NCBI GenBank assembly: GCA_026315105.1
Contig: CM048744.1
Coordinates: forward strand, 361,523,168 to 361,587,167
DNA from: Locusta migratoria
Lineage: Eukaryota; Arthropoda; Insecta; Orthoptera; Acrididae
Direction of reading: 5' to 3'
Length of the DNA stretch: 64,000 bases
Part shown: positions 54,159 through 64,000 of the stretch, piece after piece
Layout of the letters: every line of letters begins with the position of its first letter
Position numbering within the stretch: the stretch's first letter is position 1
Notes under the pieces: generated by a model
The model's database searches: none
What the model was told of the DNA's origin: nothing
What the model saw: only the letters and a program-made list of their open reading frames with translations
Program-made: the position numbers and the translations under genes

Positions 54159-54214
54159 CGCCAGCGCGGTGGCCGAGCGGTCTGCGGCGCGCCAGTCAAG
54201 TTCAGCACGGCTAC
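54159..54214 (+). mobile_element. tRNA-derived SINE, cut by LTR element
   Basis: gcgccagcgcggtggccgag and gcgcgccagtcaagttcagc are the SINE head. The match stops inside the conserved cacggccac-tac stretch at 54214, where an LTR-like TG begins. The rest of the SINE is not found later in the window. Confidence 0.8.
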
Positions 54215-55193
54215 TGTAATGGGACGGATTATTGTCTCCGCTACGTATCTCATGTCAGCTCAGTTTGTGCAGGATAACTTACTTATATTTGTGTTCTTAA
54301 ATGATTTTTATGTAAATGTTTAATGTTATGATTCTTAAAGATGTTTTTTGTATATTTTTTGTTTGTTTCATGTGCTGTGAGGCGAGTCAATCTACGAGGG
54401 CAACATCTTCGACGCCGTTTCCAAGGAGTAAATATCCGGCCACATCAAGTCGCAGGTCGACGGCCACGAGGCAAGAAGATGTTGATCTCTGCGGTTGTCG
54501 TCGCAAGAGTTGACATTATTGTCGACATTTAATGTTAAAAATAACAAATTTTAAAAGTCAGTTCCCTTTTGTCTGTCGATGACTACATATGTAATGTCCT
54601 AGAAAGTAATAAATGTTATCGTGTTTAAACTTGACGAAAGTGTCAGAGTACATCATTTATGAAGAATTATTTTACGATGAATAATATATTAATGAAATGA
54701 GCAGATGATTTAATTTAAATATTCTTAAATCTGAAGGAAGATTTTTATGAATTTTTGTTGGTGGAAAAGTTACGTCAAGAAGACTTCAATAAATGTTTCT
54801 TTTAGAACTTTTATTAATCGATCATACACATTGATCGATAATCATTGAAGAAATATTATTTTTTCTCTGTGGCTATAGCAACGACCACAAATTGAAGAAT
54901 TTCTTTTGAACGTCTTATCTATGAGAGAACTTAGAAATATTTTAACAAGAGTAACTGTTAAAGACTTCTTCCCTCGGCGCAAGAATCTGATTTTGAAATA
55001 TTGCAACGTATAAAGATTTTACATGAACATACATTTTTTTTTTAATTTTATATAAATTTTTATGGGCGAGTGGACACCTCAAGGATTACAAAGTCTGACA
55101 CGGCCACATTCAACAGTAATCAGACAAGACGAGTGCTTTTGAAGATAAGGTTTTAGCACACGTTCCGCCGCACGAAGAGGTCGTTCCGCCGCA
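54215..55193 (+). mobile_element. putative 5' LTR
   Basis: Begins with TG exactly where a SINE is interrupted and ends ...ccgccgca two bases before a tRNA primer site, so it has TG...CA ends and ~979 bp. Contains aataaa at 54607 and a tatataaa at 55047. The near-end word cgttccgccgcacg occurs twice (55160, 55182). No second copy was found in the window, so LTR status rests on the primer site and the ends. Confidence 0.6.
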
Positions 55194-55195
55194 CG

Positions 55196-55213
55196 TGGCG
55201 ACCGTGACAGGAC
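55196..55213 (+). other. primer-binding site for tRNA-Arg
   Basis: tggcgaccgtgacaggac is, base for base, the reverse complement of the 3' 18 nucleotides (with CCA) of insect tRNA-Arg(UCG), as I recall that tRNA. Primer use of tRNA-Arg is known from the mdg1/412 group of Ty3/gypsy elements. Such a site directly after an LTR starts minus-strand DNA synthesis. It identifies 54215-55193 as the 5' LTR. Confidence 0.8.
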
Positions 55214-55670
55214 TTGTGTGCCATTCGAAGAAGAAATTTAGCACACAGACGCGGAGGAAGAAGCAGCCTGTGTCACTCCATCAACGAGAGCTCTGGTTGG
55301 CGACGGGGGCAGCCTTGGAGAACGGTCACCCAGATATTCTACGAGACTACGCTGCAGTCGTGAACAGCACCTTGCTGTTCCCGACACCCTTCCTCTTTTA
55401 AGCTTAACAGGCCCAGTCCAGCAGCTGTGAGCAGTCATCTCTGCGGCATCGCTACGACGCTGTCGTGGGTGATTACGGTGCGCAGTGCAGTCGAGAAGGG
55501 TCGCTGGTGACAAAGCAGTTGGGGTCGTCGGCAGCGTCTGCGAGAGAGCAGACACACCGGCATCGGTATCAAACGGTGCAACGCAGACGGCAGTTGGTGT
55601 GGCTGCGAGTAACATCTCACCTATCATGGAGCTGCATAAATTTAAATCCGGTGAGTCAATTTCACGTAGG
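55214..55670 (+). other. LTR-element leader and possible gag start
   Basis: About 410 bp without a sustained frame, then ATG at 55626 opens MELHKFKSGESISRRQYW, after which the sequence becomes that of a LINE. This may be the N-terminus of the gag resumed at 58950, but continuity cannot be shown. Confidence 0.45.
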
Positions 55671-55869
55671 CAATATTGGTGTGTGACAGTGATCAGTGTT
55701 CAAAAGGTTATTTTACGTGTGAAGACAGTACATATCTAGCCAATATGTCAGAAGGTGAAATATCGGGTGACGAACAAGTAGGATTACCTCCACTTAGTAG
55801 GGAAGGACGGTTTCTCAATAGGAAAAGAATGGCTCTTGTCAGGGCCAACAAAATTGTCAACAAAACGAT

Positions 55870-58173
55870 CTGAACAGAGCAATAGGTCCAGTCCTAAACG
55901 TGTGCCATTTGAATATTGAGGGGATAAGTAGGTCAAAATGTGACTTCCTCAGTAACAATCTTCTGAGTAACAATATTGACGTCCTTGCTCTACAAGAAAC
56001 CCATGCAGAAGATCTTAAAAGTTGTTCAAGAGGCAATATCCATGGCTACAGACTTGTGGGAGAGATAGGCCATAGAACATATGGCGTGGCTACATATGCT
56101 AGACAGGACTTGGATGATGTATCTATAATTCATGAAAGCTGTGACGATGACATATTTGTTCTGGCAGTGAAAGTGTCTGGAACTACCATAGTTAATGTCT
56201 ACAAGCCTCCCAACATCCAGTGGCAAGATACGGTTCTCCCAGTTTTTGAACACCCTTCCCTATATGTCGGCGATTTCAACAGCCACAGTAGCCATTGGGG
56301 GTACTCGTCTGATAATGAAAATGGAATAGCCTTAGCTGAATGGGCTGAAAATAATAGCCTTTCCTTGGTTTTTGACGCAAAAGACTCCAGCACATTTTTC
56401 TCAGCCCGCTGGAAGCGTGGATATTCACCTGACCTGTGTTTTTGTTCCTGTGATCAGACATTAAGATCACTATCAGTTACGAGAAAGGTACTTGGCACAT
56501 TCCCACGGTCGCAGCACAGGCCAGTGCTGATATCAGTTGGGATTAAGATTCCCCTAATAAGATCTTTTCCGAGACCCAGGTGGAATTTTAATAAAGCAGA
56601 CTGGGAGGCATTTACTTCCAAATTAGAGGACAACATTAGATTCATTCCTCCTACAATAGAAAATTATAACAGATTCGCTGGACTCCTTAAAGCTATAGCT
56701 AAAACCTGTATACCTCGAGGCTACAGAAAGACATATATCCCGGGATGGAGCCAAGAGTGTGAAGACCTGTATAACGAATTTATCAGCACTGAAGATTCAA
56801 ACACTGCCGACATCCTACTGAACTCCCTTGATAATGCCAGAAGAGAGAAATGGGTGAAAAAAGTTCAGAGTTTAGACTTCACTCACAGCAGCAGAAAGGC
56901 TTGGTCACTTCTGAGGAAATTGTCTACCAGTGTATCCGAGAAAAAACTTCCTCCCACACACCCTGATCCTTCCGACATAGCCAAACGAATCGTAGCACTA
57001 TCCAAGTCAAAACGGCAACAGTCTGACAGATTAATATCCTATAAACTAAATGAAATTAAGAAATGCCAGCAGGCTCCCCTGGAAGTATCAAAACCTTTTT
57101 GCTTAGACGAACTGCATGTGGCTATCTCTGATATGAAGACTGGGAAAGCTGCCGGTATAGATGATATTTTCCCAGAATTTATTAAACATGCTGGACTCAA
57201 GACCCGATTGTGGCTTCTAAATTTATTCAATAACATTCTTAAAGACAGCTCTCTACCAAAAGCTTTTAAGAGATCTAAAGTAATAGCTGTTTTGAAGCCT
57301 GGTAAAGCAGCCGAACGTGCAGATAGCTACCGCCCAATTGCACTTCTCAGTGTATGTTACAAGCTGCTCGAGAGACTCATCTACAATCGTATTGTTCCCA
57401 TTCTCACTGCTAGTATCCCTGTTGAACAAGCTGGTTTCAAACAAGGCCGTAATTGCTGTGACCAGGTCCTAGCACTGACATCTTTCATTGAGACTGGTTT
57501 CGAAAAGAAGTGTACCACTTCCGTTGCTTTTCTGGATCTCTCGGCAGCTTATGATACCGTGTGGAAGAAGGGCCTCCTAGTGAAGCTTTACAATCTCATT
57601 CCTTGTCCTATTTTATTGCGACTTGTGAACTCAATGCTAAGTGGTCGCCTGATCAAGATCTATCTCGGCAACACAGAAAGTGGGTTTAGACAGCTTCACG
57701 ATGGCCTCCCCCAGGGTTCGGTTCTTGCTCCCATTCTTTTTAATGTTTACACCGCTGATATTCCAGCTACGCAATCTAGAAAATTCATTTATGCCGATGA
57801 CATTGCCATAGCGTCACAACACAGAGACATCCATGTGACGGAAACTACTTTAACATCTGACCTAGCTCTCCTCAGAAATTACTTCGCAATGTGGAAACTA
57901 AAGCCAAACCCAAATAAAACGGAAGTATCTTGTTTCCATCTCAATAATAGGATGGCCGGCTATAAACTTAATATCTCGTTTGATGGTGTTCAACTTGAAC
58001 ATAATGAACATCCAAAATACCTGGGAGTTATCTTGGATAGATCTCTTACTTTTAAGTACCACCTTCATAAAACAGCAGACAAAGTTAAAACTAGGAATAA
58101 CATATTGCAGCACTTAGCAGGATCATCTTGGGGAGCCAGTGCTAGGTTTTGCGTACAACAGCTTTGTCCCTAG
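55870..58173 (+). CDS. LINE ORF2: AP endonuclease and reverse transcriptase
   Basis: 757 codons from the first listed start (a GTG at 55900); the same frame is open upstream to about 55822, so the true start is uncertain. Endonuclease: CHLNIEGI (2-9), QET (32-34), YKPPN (101-105), VGDFNSH (123-129), SPDLCF (176-181) and SQHRPVL (204-210), the order of APE-type endonucleases that nick the target. RT: YRPIALLSVCYKLLER (477-492), FLDLSAAYD (544-552), GLPQGSVLAPILFN (602-615) and the catalytic YADD (631-634). Thumb and C-terminus are cut off by a frameshift near 58147. Jockey/I group by motif pattern. Confidence 0.93.
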   Translation: MNRAIGPVLNVCHLNIEGISRSKCDFLSNNLLSNNIDVLALQETHAEDLKSCSRGNIHGYRLVGEIGHRTYGVATYARQDLDDVSIIHESCDDDIFVLAVKVSGTTIVNVYKPPNIQWQDTVLPVFEHPSLYVGDFNSHSSHWGYSSDNENGIALAEWAENNSLSLVFDAKDSSTFFSARWKRGYSPDLCFCSCDQTLRSLSVTRKVLGTFPRSQHRPVLISVGIKIPLIRSFPRPRWNFNKADWEAFTSKLEDNIRFIPPTIENYNRFAGLLKAIAKTCIPRGYRKTYIPGWSQECEDLYNEFISTEDSNTADILLNSLDNARREKWVKKVQSLDFTHSSRKAWSLLRKLSTSVSEKKLPPTHPDPSDIAKRIVALSKSKRQQSDRLISYKLNEIKKCQQAPLEVSKPFCLDELHVAISDMKTGKAAGIDDIFPEFIKHAGLKTRLWLLNLFNNILKDSSLPKAFKRSKVIAVLKPGKAAERADSYRPIALLSVCYKLLERLIYNRIVPILTASIPVEQAGFKQGRNCCDQVLALTSFIETGFEKKCTTSVAFLDLSAAYDTVWKKGLLVKLYNLIPCPILLRLVNSMLSGRLIKIYLGNTESGFRQLHDGLPQGSVLAPILFNVYTADIPATQSRKFIYADDIAIASQHRDIHVTETTLTSDLALLRNYFAMWKLKPNPNKTEVSCFHLNNRMAGYKLNISFDGVQLEHNEHPKYLGVILDRSLTFKYHLHKTADKVKTRNNILQHLAGSSWGASARFCVQQLCP

Positions 58174-58802
58174 TTTACTCTGCAGCTGAATACTGTTCTC
58201 CTGTCTGGCTCAACAGTGCTCATGTGAGAGACATTGATGTACAATTAAATAGAGCAATGAGATTGATCAGTGGCACTCTGATGGCTACACCACTTCAATG
58301 GCTCCCAATATTATGCAACATCGTTCCTCCTGATCTAAGACGTAAGGAAGCCTTAATGAAAGAGTATTATAAGATCTTGTCCACACCTGAGCTTCCACCA
58401 CAGGTAAGCCGACTGAAATTGTGTAAACCACCTCTTAATACAGCTGTACATGAGAGTGGCTTCTCACCTAAATCAAACTGGGCAAGAATTTGGGATTCGT
58501 TTAATGGAAAAAACAGCATCTGGATAGACGATCCCTCTAAGCAGCTCCAAGGAATGGACCTTCCCAGGAGAGAATGGTCTTTGATCAACCGTTTCCGAAC
58601 TGGTGTTGGTCGCTGTAACTATTGGAAATTCAAATGGGGACAGACAGACGACCAGTCATGTGACTGTGGAGCAGACATTCAAACGATGACCCATATAATT
58701 ACTAATTGCCCATTACGATCATTCTCAGGAGGGATGACCGAACTCCATATAGTCAGTCAGGAAGCTGTCCAGTGGTTAAAGGAGTTGGACTTGGCTCTGT
58801 GA
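58149..58802 (+). pseudogene. LINE ORF2 C-terminal part, displaced by frameshift
   Basis: Continues ORF2 in another frame: LRTTALSLVYSAAEYCSPVW then 180 more residues to a stop at 58800. It ends with WSLINRFRTGVGRCNYWKFK, CDCGADIQTMTHIITNCP (a C-x-C...H...C zinc knuckle usual at this position in jockey-type ORF2). One base is missing around 58147-58150 relative to a continuous frame, and the parent is otherwise open over some 970 codons. Confidence 0.92.
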
Positions 58803-58880
58803 CAGAGATATGTTTTATCTTATTAACTAGACACTAGTATATCTTACTAAAGTATTATATGTAGCTGACATTATACCATA

Positions 58881-58882
<2 letters not shown>

Positions 58883-58948
<66 letters not shown>
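58883..58948. repeat. (AT)33 microsatellite
   Basis: Perfect dinucleotide repeat between the LINE 3' UTR and gag-coding sequence. May have grown from the LINE's 3' tail. Confidence 0.95.
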
Positions 58949-58949
<1 letters not shown>

Positions 58950-58950
<1 letters not shown>

Positions 58951-60707
58951 ATAGGAAAATAGACAAATCCATAAATAGAATTGATAATAAAATAAGTGAC
59001 AATAATAATGAAATTAAGGACATGCTTAGACAGATAGCAGATACGCTAACCAAAACCCAGCAACAAATGGCTAGAATGGAATCGGCTCAAACTAAAATAG
59101 AATCTTCTCAAAACAAAACCCAGGAACAAATGGGTAGAATAGAATCGGCTGAAACTGAAACTCAGGGACAAATATTAGGTCTCAATAATAGGCTCTTGGA
59201 ACATATCAAAGAGTCACGTGAAGAAAATATTCAAATGCGCCAAGATATCGCTGAGCTAACACATAGATTAGATAATATTCATGTTTTAGTAACTACTGAA
59301 ATAGAAAAGAGTAATGTTATGTTACGCGAGGAGATAGATACAAATAATATTAAGATACGTGACGAGATAGAAGTTAATATTATTAAGATATGAAGATATG
59401 AAGAGCTTATATTACAAACCGAAAATATTTGGAAAGAGTTACAGGAATCTAGCTAAGAAATTTCTACCAGGAACGTAGAAAATTCTTCGATAGAAAATCC
59501 TGCTTTAAGACAGCTATCCCAGCAAGTGGAAAAAGATCATGCTGAGATAGTGAATATTAAAACTTTAATCTCTGATATCTATAATCATATTGAGACAGTC
59601 AGAGATAGTGACAACCAACAGTCGGCAGAATGTTCAAACTGTGGTGACAGTCGAAACGCGGAACTGTTAAACCGTGTGTCCAGTACTGAGCTCCAGTTGC
59701 GCGAAATTAATAAACAGTTAGCAGAGTTCAATGCCAAAGATAATATGACTAACATTAAAAGCAGTTCTACCAACATTGTTAGGAACGATAGTCGTACCGC
59801 TAGTGAAATTTTAAGCGCTGACAATATAATTGTAGCACGCATGTCAGCAGATAATAAAAACGATGCGACTACTTCCTCGCAATGTGAAGTGAACAAAACA
59901 AGACCAGTTAATGATTGTGGAGGAAATTGTCATGCAATAGTGACCTCAGAAGCAGCAAATAAATTTCTGACCTTCAACCCAGAGGGTGGCTTGCATCCTA
60001 TTATATTTGTAAAAGCCATAGAGAGTTCATTTCCTGTTAACTGGGATGATAGACGATAAATACAATTAATAATCGGACAATTAGAAGCTAGTGCTACTAA
60101 ATGGGCTATTTTAAACCGTAGTGAATTTAAGACATGGGATGATTTTATCACCCAATTTAAAGAAAAATATTGGTCAAAAGGGGAGCAACAACGTCTTACT
60201 CTTGTATTATTAGACCCATCCTATTATTCAAAACGTTGGGGAGGATTCAGAAAGTATTTTGAATGGCATTTAAATCGGGTAAAACTGATAGAGCATCCCA
60301 TAATGGAAGAACATCTAATCAGGGTATTGATTAGCAGACTACCTTATTATGTTAAGGAAAAAATGATAGAAAGGGAATGGTCACGTCCGAGAGATTTATT
60401 AAATTACCTAGAACAGCTCGACAACTTAAACAAAGAAAAGGAGGACGAGCAACTTAGGAATAACCGAGAAAATAATGTTCGGAACAACGGCAATAATCGA
60501 TTTGAGCCTCGCAAAGACAACAACGCAAATCAAAGTCGTTTTTGTCAAGTTAAGAGACCCTATAAAGGTACTGGTAGTATAGGGAATAAAGAAAGTGGTT
60601 CTAAGGTACGTAAAATACGTGGTCAAGGTAATCAATCGAACACAAAACAAATAACGGATAATGGCGAGATCATAGGTGACATCATCATAGAAAATTCGGG
60701 AAACTAA
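58950..60707 (+). pseudogene. Ty3/gypsy-type gag with three nonsense codons
   Basis: One reading frame runs from the (AT)n tract to 60707, interrupted only by TGA at 59391, TAA at 59454 and TAA at 60057. The N-terminal third is coiled-coil rich (repeated ESAQTKIESSQNKTQEQMGR-like heptads). The capsid-like core follows: FNPEGGLHPIIFVKAIESSF, IIGQLEASATKWA and WDDFITQFKEKYW, patterns of Ty3/gypsy gag. The C-terminal tail is N/R/K-rich without a CCHC knuckle. Gag packages the element RNA. The start is missing, probably separated by the LINE. Confidence 0.85.
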
Positions 60708-60727
60708 AACCGTCCCTTAGTGCGGGT

Positions 60728-62339
60728 CTACTAAAGCGGACCGTAGACTTATTTTCTATACGACCCACTTGTAATTTTTCTTTAAATCGATCGGATAAAC
60801 ATAGTATACAAGATGATCTCCTGTTTCAAGAGAATAACATAGAGAAAGTAAGGAATTTTAAACCAGTCATCAAGGGTTTCATCAAAGATACAGAAGTAAA
60901 TATCATTATTGATTCTGGTAGTGAGGTTAGTATACTATCTAAAGAATTATTTAAAATCAAGAGGAAATATTGGAAATTTCCAACGTTGCCAGCAAGTAAT
61001 GTAAGAATTGTAGGGGTTACTGGCAAGAAAAGTCAAAACATCAATGAAGAAGTTTTTCTATATTTTACAATTAACCAGCAAGCTTTCTCGCATTCATTTC
61101 TTGTAATGGATAAATTAAATGTAGCCTTAATCTTAGGTGTTGATTGGTTATATAAGCATGACGCTCTCTTGGATAAGAATTCCACTCTTACAGTTTATGT
61201 AGAAAACCATATAGTAAGATTTAAGTTCGACCACCTCAAAGATGTGGATAATAATTATGAGTCTCTGTATCTTAAATACATGGATTCCATGAACTTATCA
61301 TTAGATTGTGAGGAGGTAGCAGAGGAAGGTTATCATTCTGATTTCTATGATAGTACCTATAATGAAATAAAAGATAAGTGTTATTCAAATAAATTCCTCT
61401 CTCAGCAGGAGAAAGAAGAGCTTGAATTAGTATTATTAAAATTTAAGTCCGTTTTTTCAGACAAACCTGGATGTATAAAAAAGACTATGTATCTAAGCTA
61501 AAGATTAAGAACCCAAAACCGTTCTTTAAGAAACCTTATCCAATTTCTGTGGAGCTAAAGGAAGCTGCCACAAGAGAGGTAAATAAAATGTTGGAACAAG
61601 GTGTCATTGAGAGATCATGTAGTCCCTTCAACAGTCCATTGTGGGCGGTGAAGAAGATTGGAGGTGGAGTTCGCCTAGTATTAGATGCTAGGGAATTAAA
61701 TAAAATCATTGAGATGGAAAGGGTTTTAGACCTTTACCTATGGAGGAAGTACTTTTAGAAATGCAGTATCTCATTATATGAGTACTATGGACTTAACAGC
61801 TGGATATCATCAAGTTACTTTACATCCTGACTCAAGAGAATATACAGCTTTTCTCTTTGAAGGTAAGTCTTACCAATTTAAGGTGTTACCATTTGCACTT
61901 AACATATCTGTGGCAACCTTTATAAGAGCGTTAGACTCTGCATGAGGTCCACAACTGTCCCGTAAGATGATTGTGTACGTTGATGACATCCTTGTTGTTA
62001 CAAGAACATGGGAAGAACATCTCTCTGTTTTACAGGAGTTGTTCGAAAGGTTGATTGCAAATGGTATCACTTTAAAATTGTCAACGAATCAGGAAGTATA
62101 ACGAGCAAGCTAAGGTACCCTGTTACCAGATTGGAGATTTGGTACTTGCTTTGTCTCATCCTAAGAGTCGTAAAGAAAACAAAGAATGCAAGAAGTTTTT
62201 CTTTTTATATAAAGGCCCTTATGTAGTATACAAAGTTCTTAATCTGAAGGCTGTAGTGTTGCAAGAGCCTTCAACAGGAATAATAAACGGACTTTATAAT
62301 GTAAGGCAAATTAAGCCTTTCTTGCCGAAAGAGGGGTGA
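60728..62339 (+). pseudogene. Ty3/gypsy-type pol with frameshifts and large deletion
   Basis: Protease: NIIIDSGSEVSILSKELF (DSG active site, 60900-60953) and ILGVDWLYKHDA. RT, across shifts near 61485 and 61735 and a stop at 61942: PISVELKEAATREVNKMLEQ, VIERSCSPFNSPLWAVKK, MDLTAGYHQV, LPFALN and the catalytic YVDDILVV (61978-62001). After about 62095 it passes directly to the integrase end: IGDLVLALSHPKSRK, LYKGPYVVYKV (GPY module) and YNVRQIKPFL. RT thumb, RNase H and the integrase zinc finger and catalytic core are gone. A non-autonomous deletion derivative. Confidence 0.88.
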
Positions 62340-62342
62340 GAA
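62326..62342 (+). other. polypurine tract, candidate
   Basis: cgaaagaggggtgagaa, almost all purine, overlaps the end of pol and precedes tgtgtaaca. In LTR elements such a tract primes plus-strand synthesis and directly adjoins the 3' LTR. Confidence 0.6.
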
Positions 62343-63745
62343 TGTGTAACATAGTAACACGATCATCCAACCGACCGACGAGAATGAGGTTTTGACACAA
62401 GACGATGACTAAATTTTAAAAGAAGTCTGTTAAGCATAAGTAAGTTTTATACAGCTCACCGAAGAGAGATCTTTCATTGTGTATACAAAGGCAACATATA
62501 TAGTACACTGTACTCCTCAGCGAATACACATAATGAATATGATGTGACTTATGTCGAAGGGTAGCGAGTCTATCCATATTAGGAGATATTCTCTATAAAA
62601 TGAATAAATTAAATTTTTCTTTTAGTCTTAAGCTATAATAAGACTACAGAGGTACATATGAGATTTTAGCAGTAAATGGCAAAGGAATCTCGGATTGTAG
62701 TCGTAATAGGAATGGATGTTAGTTTATATTAAATGAAATGTGGACCATGAGGCGTCCGAAGCTACGGCTTGCGAAAACTTAGTGATGTGTCTTATATATA
62801 AGTTTGCATGGGCCAAACTTGACACTGTCACGGTTCTCATAGTTAGTTAATACTGCATCTATTATCCTAAAATACGTACGAAGGCCGAAAGGAAAGCGCC
62901 GTGCCGATGTTTCAACGACAATGCAAATTAATCTTCTTATGACCTCATGTAATTAAGAAATATAGAGAATAATTCTATTCAGAAGAGAATATTTATTTAT
63001 TTATATATTTCTTTTTTCATATACGTATGGTAGGTAAGTACAAAGAGTGTACAAAGATACATTGGTAGAGCCAAGTGAGGGATCTCAACGGGTGACTGGA
63101 AAAAATTTTACTTGAGGCGACGAAATGTCGAAAGCTTTGTGGTAGTGTTTTAGTCATATCTACCGATTATATAAGGGAGCAAATTAAGAATTGTTAAAGT
63201 ATATAATATCTTATTAAGACTAGTTCACTATAATTGTGAATTTAACGTACGAAAATAATAGAAGTAGGTATAATTTCGAGCAGTTGGCAACGCGTCAGAG
63301 ACGTTCCGTTGACATAGCAAGTGGTCGTATTATTTCGATAACGTCCATGATGAAGACGATTATTTATCGTTTTATCGATAGGTATATAGTACGAGAATTA
63401 TTAAACTGATTAGATGTATAATTTTATCGGTCAAATAATTTATTTACGAGATACTTACAGAAGACATAGGGTTTATGTACGGTGTGTTCACTATAATAAT
63501 ATGTGGTTGATCCTTTTCTGACCGAACCATATTTCAACAATAAGAAAGATTTTCCTATATTTGTTTAGGGAATAAATTGTATTTTTCGTATTTGAATTGA
63601 AATTAATTTAAACAAGCGCATTCTGATATGAAAGGAAGAAATTTATTCCATGGAATATCTAGGTAATAACGTCATGAGAAAATATTTGACACTGATTTAT
63701 TACCGTTTGGATATTCTGTCGGACCATTATCATATGCACATAATG

Positions 63746-63810
<65 letters not shown>

Positions 63811-64000
63811 TCCATAAACGTCAAACAAGATTTTAATGCATTATGAAGGCAAGCAAGAAATATGATGACTGTACAATAGGGGTGTATATAGAATACACAA
63901 ACATTCAGAGTCTATACATAATTTTTAAGAGAACAATAAACTATTTTCTTTTTTTAAGATAAAAGTTATGTGATATTCAGAATATTACATGGATAATAAG
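62343..64000 (+). other. possible 3' LTR and flank; unresolved
   Basis: If the polypurine tract is right, an LTR begins at tgtgtaacat (62343). Its first ~100 bp show no similarity to the putative 5' LTR at 54215, so either two elements are involved or one end has been replaced. AT-rich throughout; aataaa at about 62604. An (AT)n lies at 63751-63808. No gene recognised. Confidence 0.35.
63751..63808. repeat. (AT)29 microsatellite
   Basis: Perfect TA dinucleotide repeat of about 58 bp. Confidence 0.95.

Larger units (their letters stand above)
55675..58948 (+). mobile_element. nearly intact non-LTR retrotransposon (jockey/I-type)
   Basis: Includes a short 5' frame (ATG 55745: MSEGEISGDEQVGLPPLSRE to 55873, possibly an ORF1 remnant), the endonuclease-RT frame 55900-58173, the frameshifted C-terminus to 58802, ~80 bp of 3' UTR and an (AT)n tail to 58948. 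It lies between the LTR-element leader and gag sequence, so it probably inserted into that element. 5' boundary uncertain; no clear target duplication. Confidence 0.82.

Noticed and set aside
10729..54214. tRNA genes (Leu/Ser-like A and B boxes)
   Set aside because: All lie in SINE heads with target duplications; anticodon and acceptor stems do not form a proper cloverleaf.
55238..55627. 129-codon minus frame
   Set aside because: Antisense to the LTR-element leader; no family match and compositional.
55900..58802. Host endonuclease/RT gene
   Set aside because: Domain order, zinc-knuckle end and AT tail are those of a non-LTR retrotransposon.

Overview
The window reads as arthropod, most likely insect, intergenic DNA. 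It is AT-rich and dense in eukaryotic transposons: non-LTR retrotransposons of several clades, Penelope-like elements, a Ty3/gypsy-type LTR element, Tc1/mariner/pogo, hAT and Helitron remnants, tRNA-derived SINEs, foldback elements, satellites and (AT)n tracts. Nothing looks bacterial. The abundance of one tRNA-like SINE family and of a '...aacttcctggcag...' repeat suggests a large orthopteran-type genome, possibly a grasshopper or locust; that is an inference from general familiarity, not a search. No complete host gene is supported. The longest reading frames are all retrotransposon proteins.

Layout. 1-5.9 kb: a Helitron helicase scrap, then an RTE-type LINE on the minus strand. 5.9-6.7 kb: a palindromic element whose two arms each carry the 3' end of a mariner-type transposase. 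8.5-11.9 kb: a ~600-bp tandem duplication, its second copy split by a 2.3-kb element with a 9-bp target duplication that itself holds a LINE and two SINEs. 11.9-12.65 kb: a degenerate minisatellite. 12.65-16.6 kb: two more RTE LINE copies, the second with an open 400-codon RT frame. 16.8-18.8 kb: a LINE split by a 630-bp palindromic MITE. 20.5-22.1 kb: a mariner relic with a palindrome split by a hAT-like element. 22.8-24.25 kb: a CR1/L2-group LINE. 25.1-26.8 kb: a relative of the palindromic MITE. 26.8-29.1 kb: pyrimidine tracts, satellite units and a foldback. 29.2-33.2 kb: LINE, mariner, pogo-type and hAT relics. 34.1-35.6 kb: a Penelope-like element split by a LINE 3' fragment. 36-42.1 kb: SINEs, a mariner relic, a satellite unit and an RTE LINE carrying two SINEs. 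43.2-44.4 kb: a Penelope-like RT/GIY-YIG fragment. 44.4-48.6 kb: about 1-kb diverged repeat units with three SINEs. 48.6-49.6 kb: LINE pieces, followed by a GC-rich island. 49.9-52.8 kb: a Tc1 element containing Penelope and mariner pieces. 53-54.2 kb: Tc1-like relic. 54.2-62.4 kb: an LTR-retrotransposon region (5' LTR, exact tRNA-Arg primer-binding site, damaged gag, deleted pol) interrupted by a nearly intact 3-kb LINE.

The elements do not work together as a pathway. What links them is nesting, and several insertions can be dated relative to each other because target duplications or paralogous empty sites are visible in this same window. The most notable items are the transposase-arm palindrome, the 9-bp-TSD element with an empty site in the neighbouring duplicate, the palindromic MITE with an empty site in a second LINE copy, a pogo-type derivative keeping a zinc-finger exon, and the LTR element with an exact tRNA-Arg primer site.
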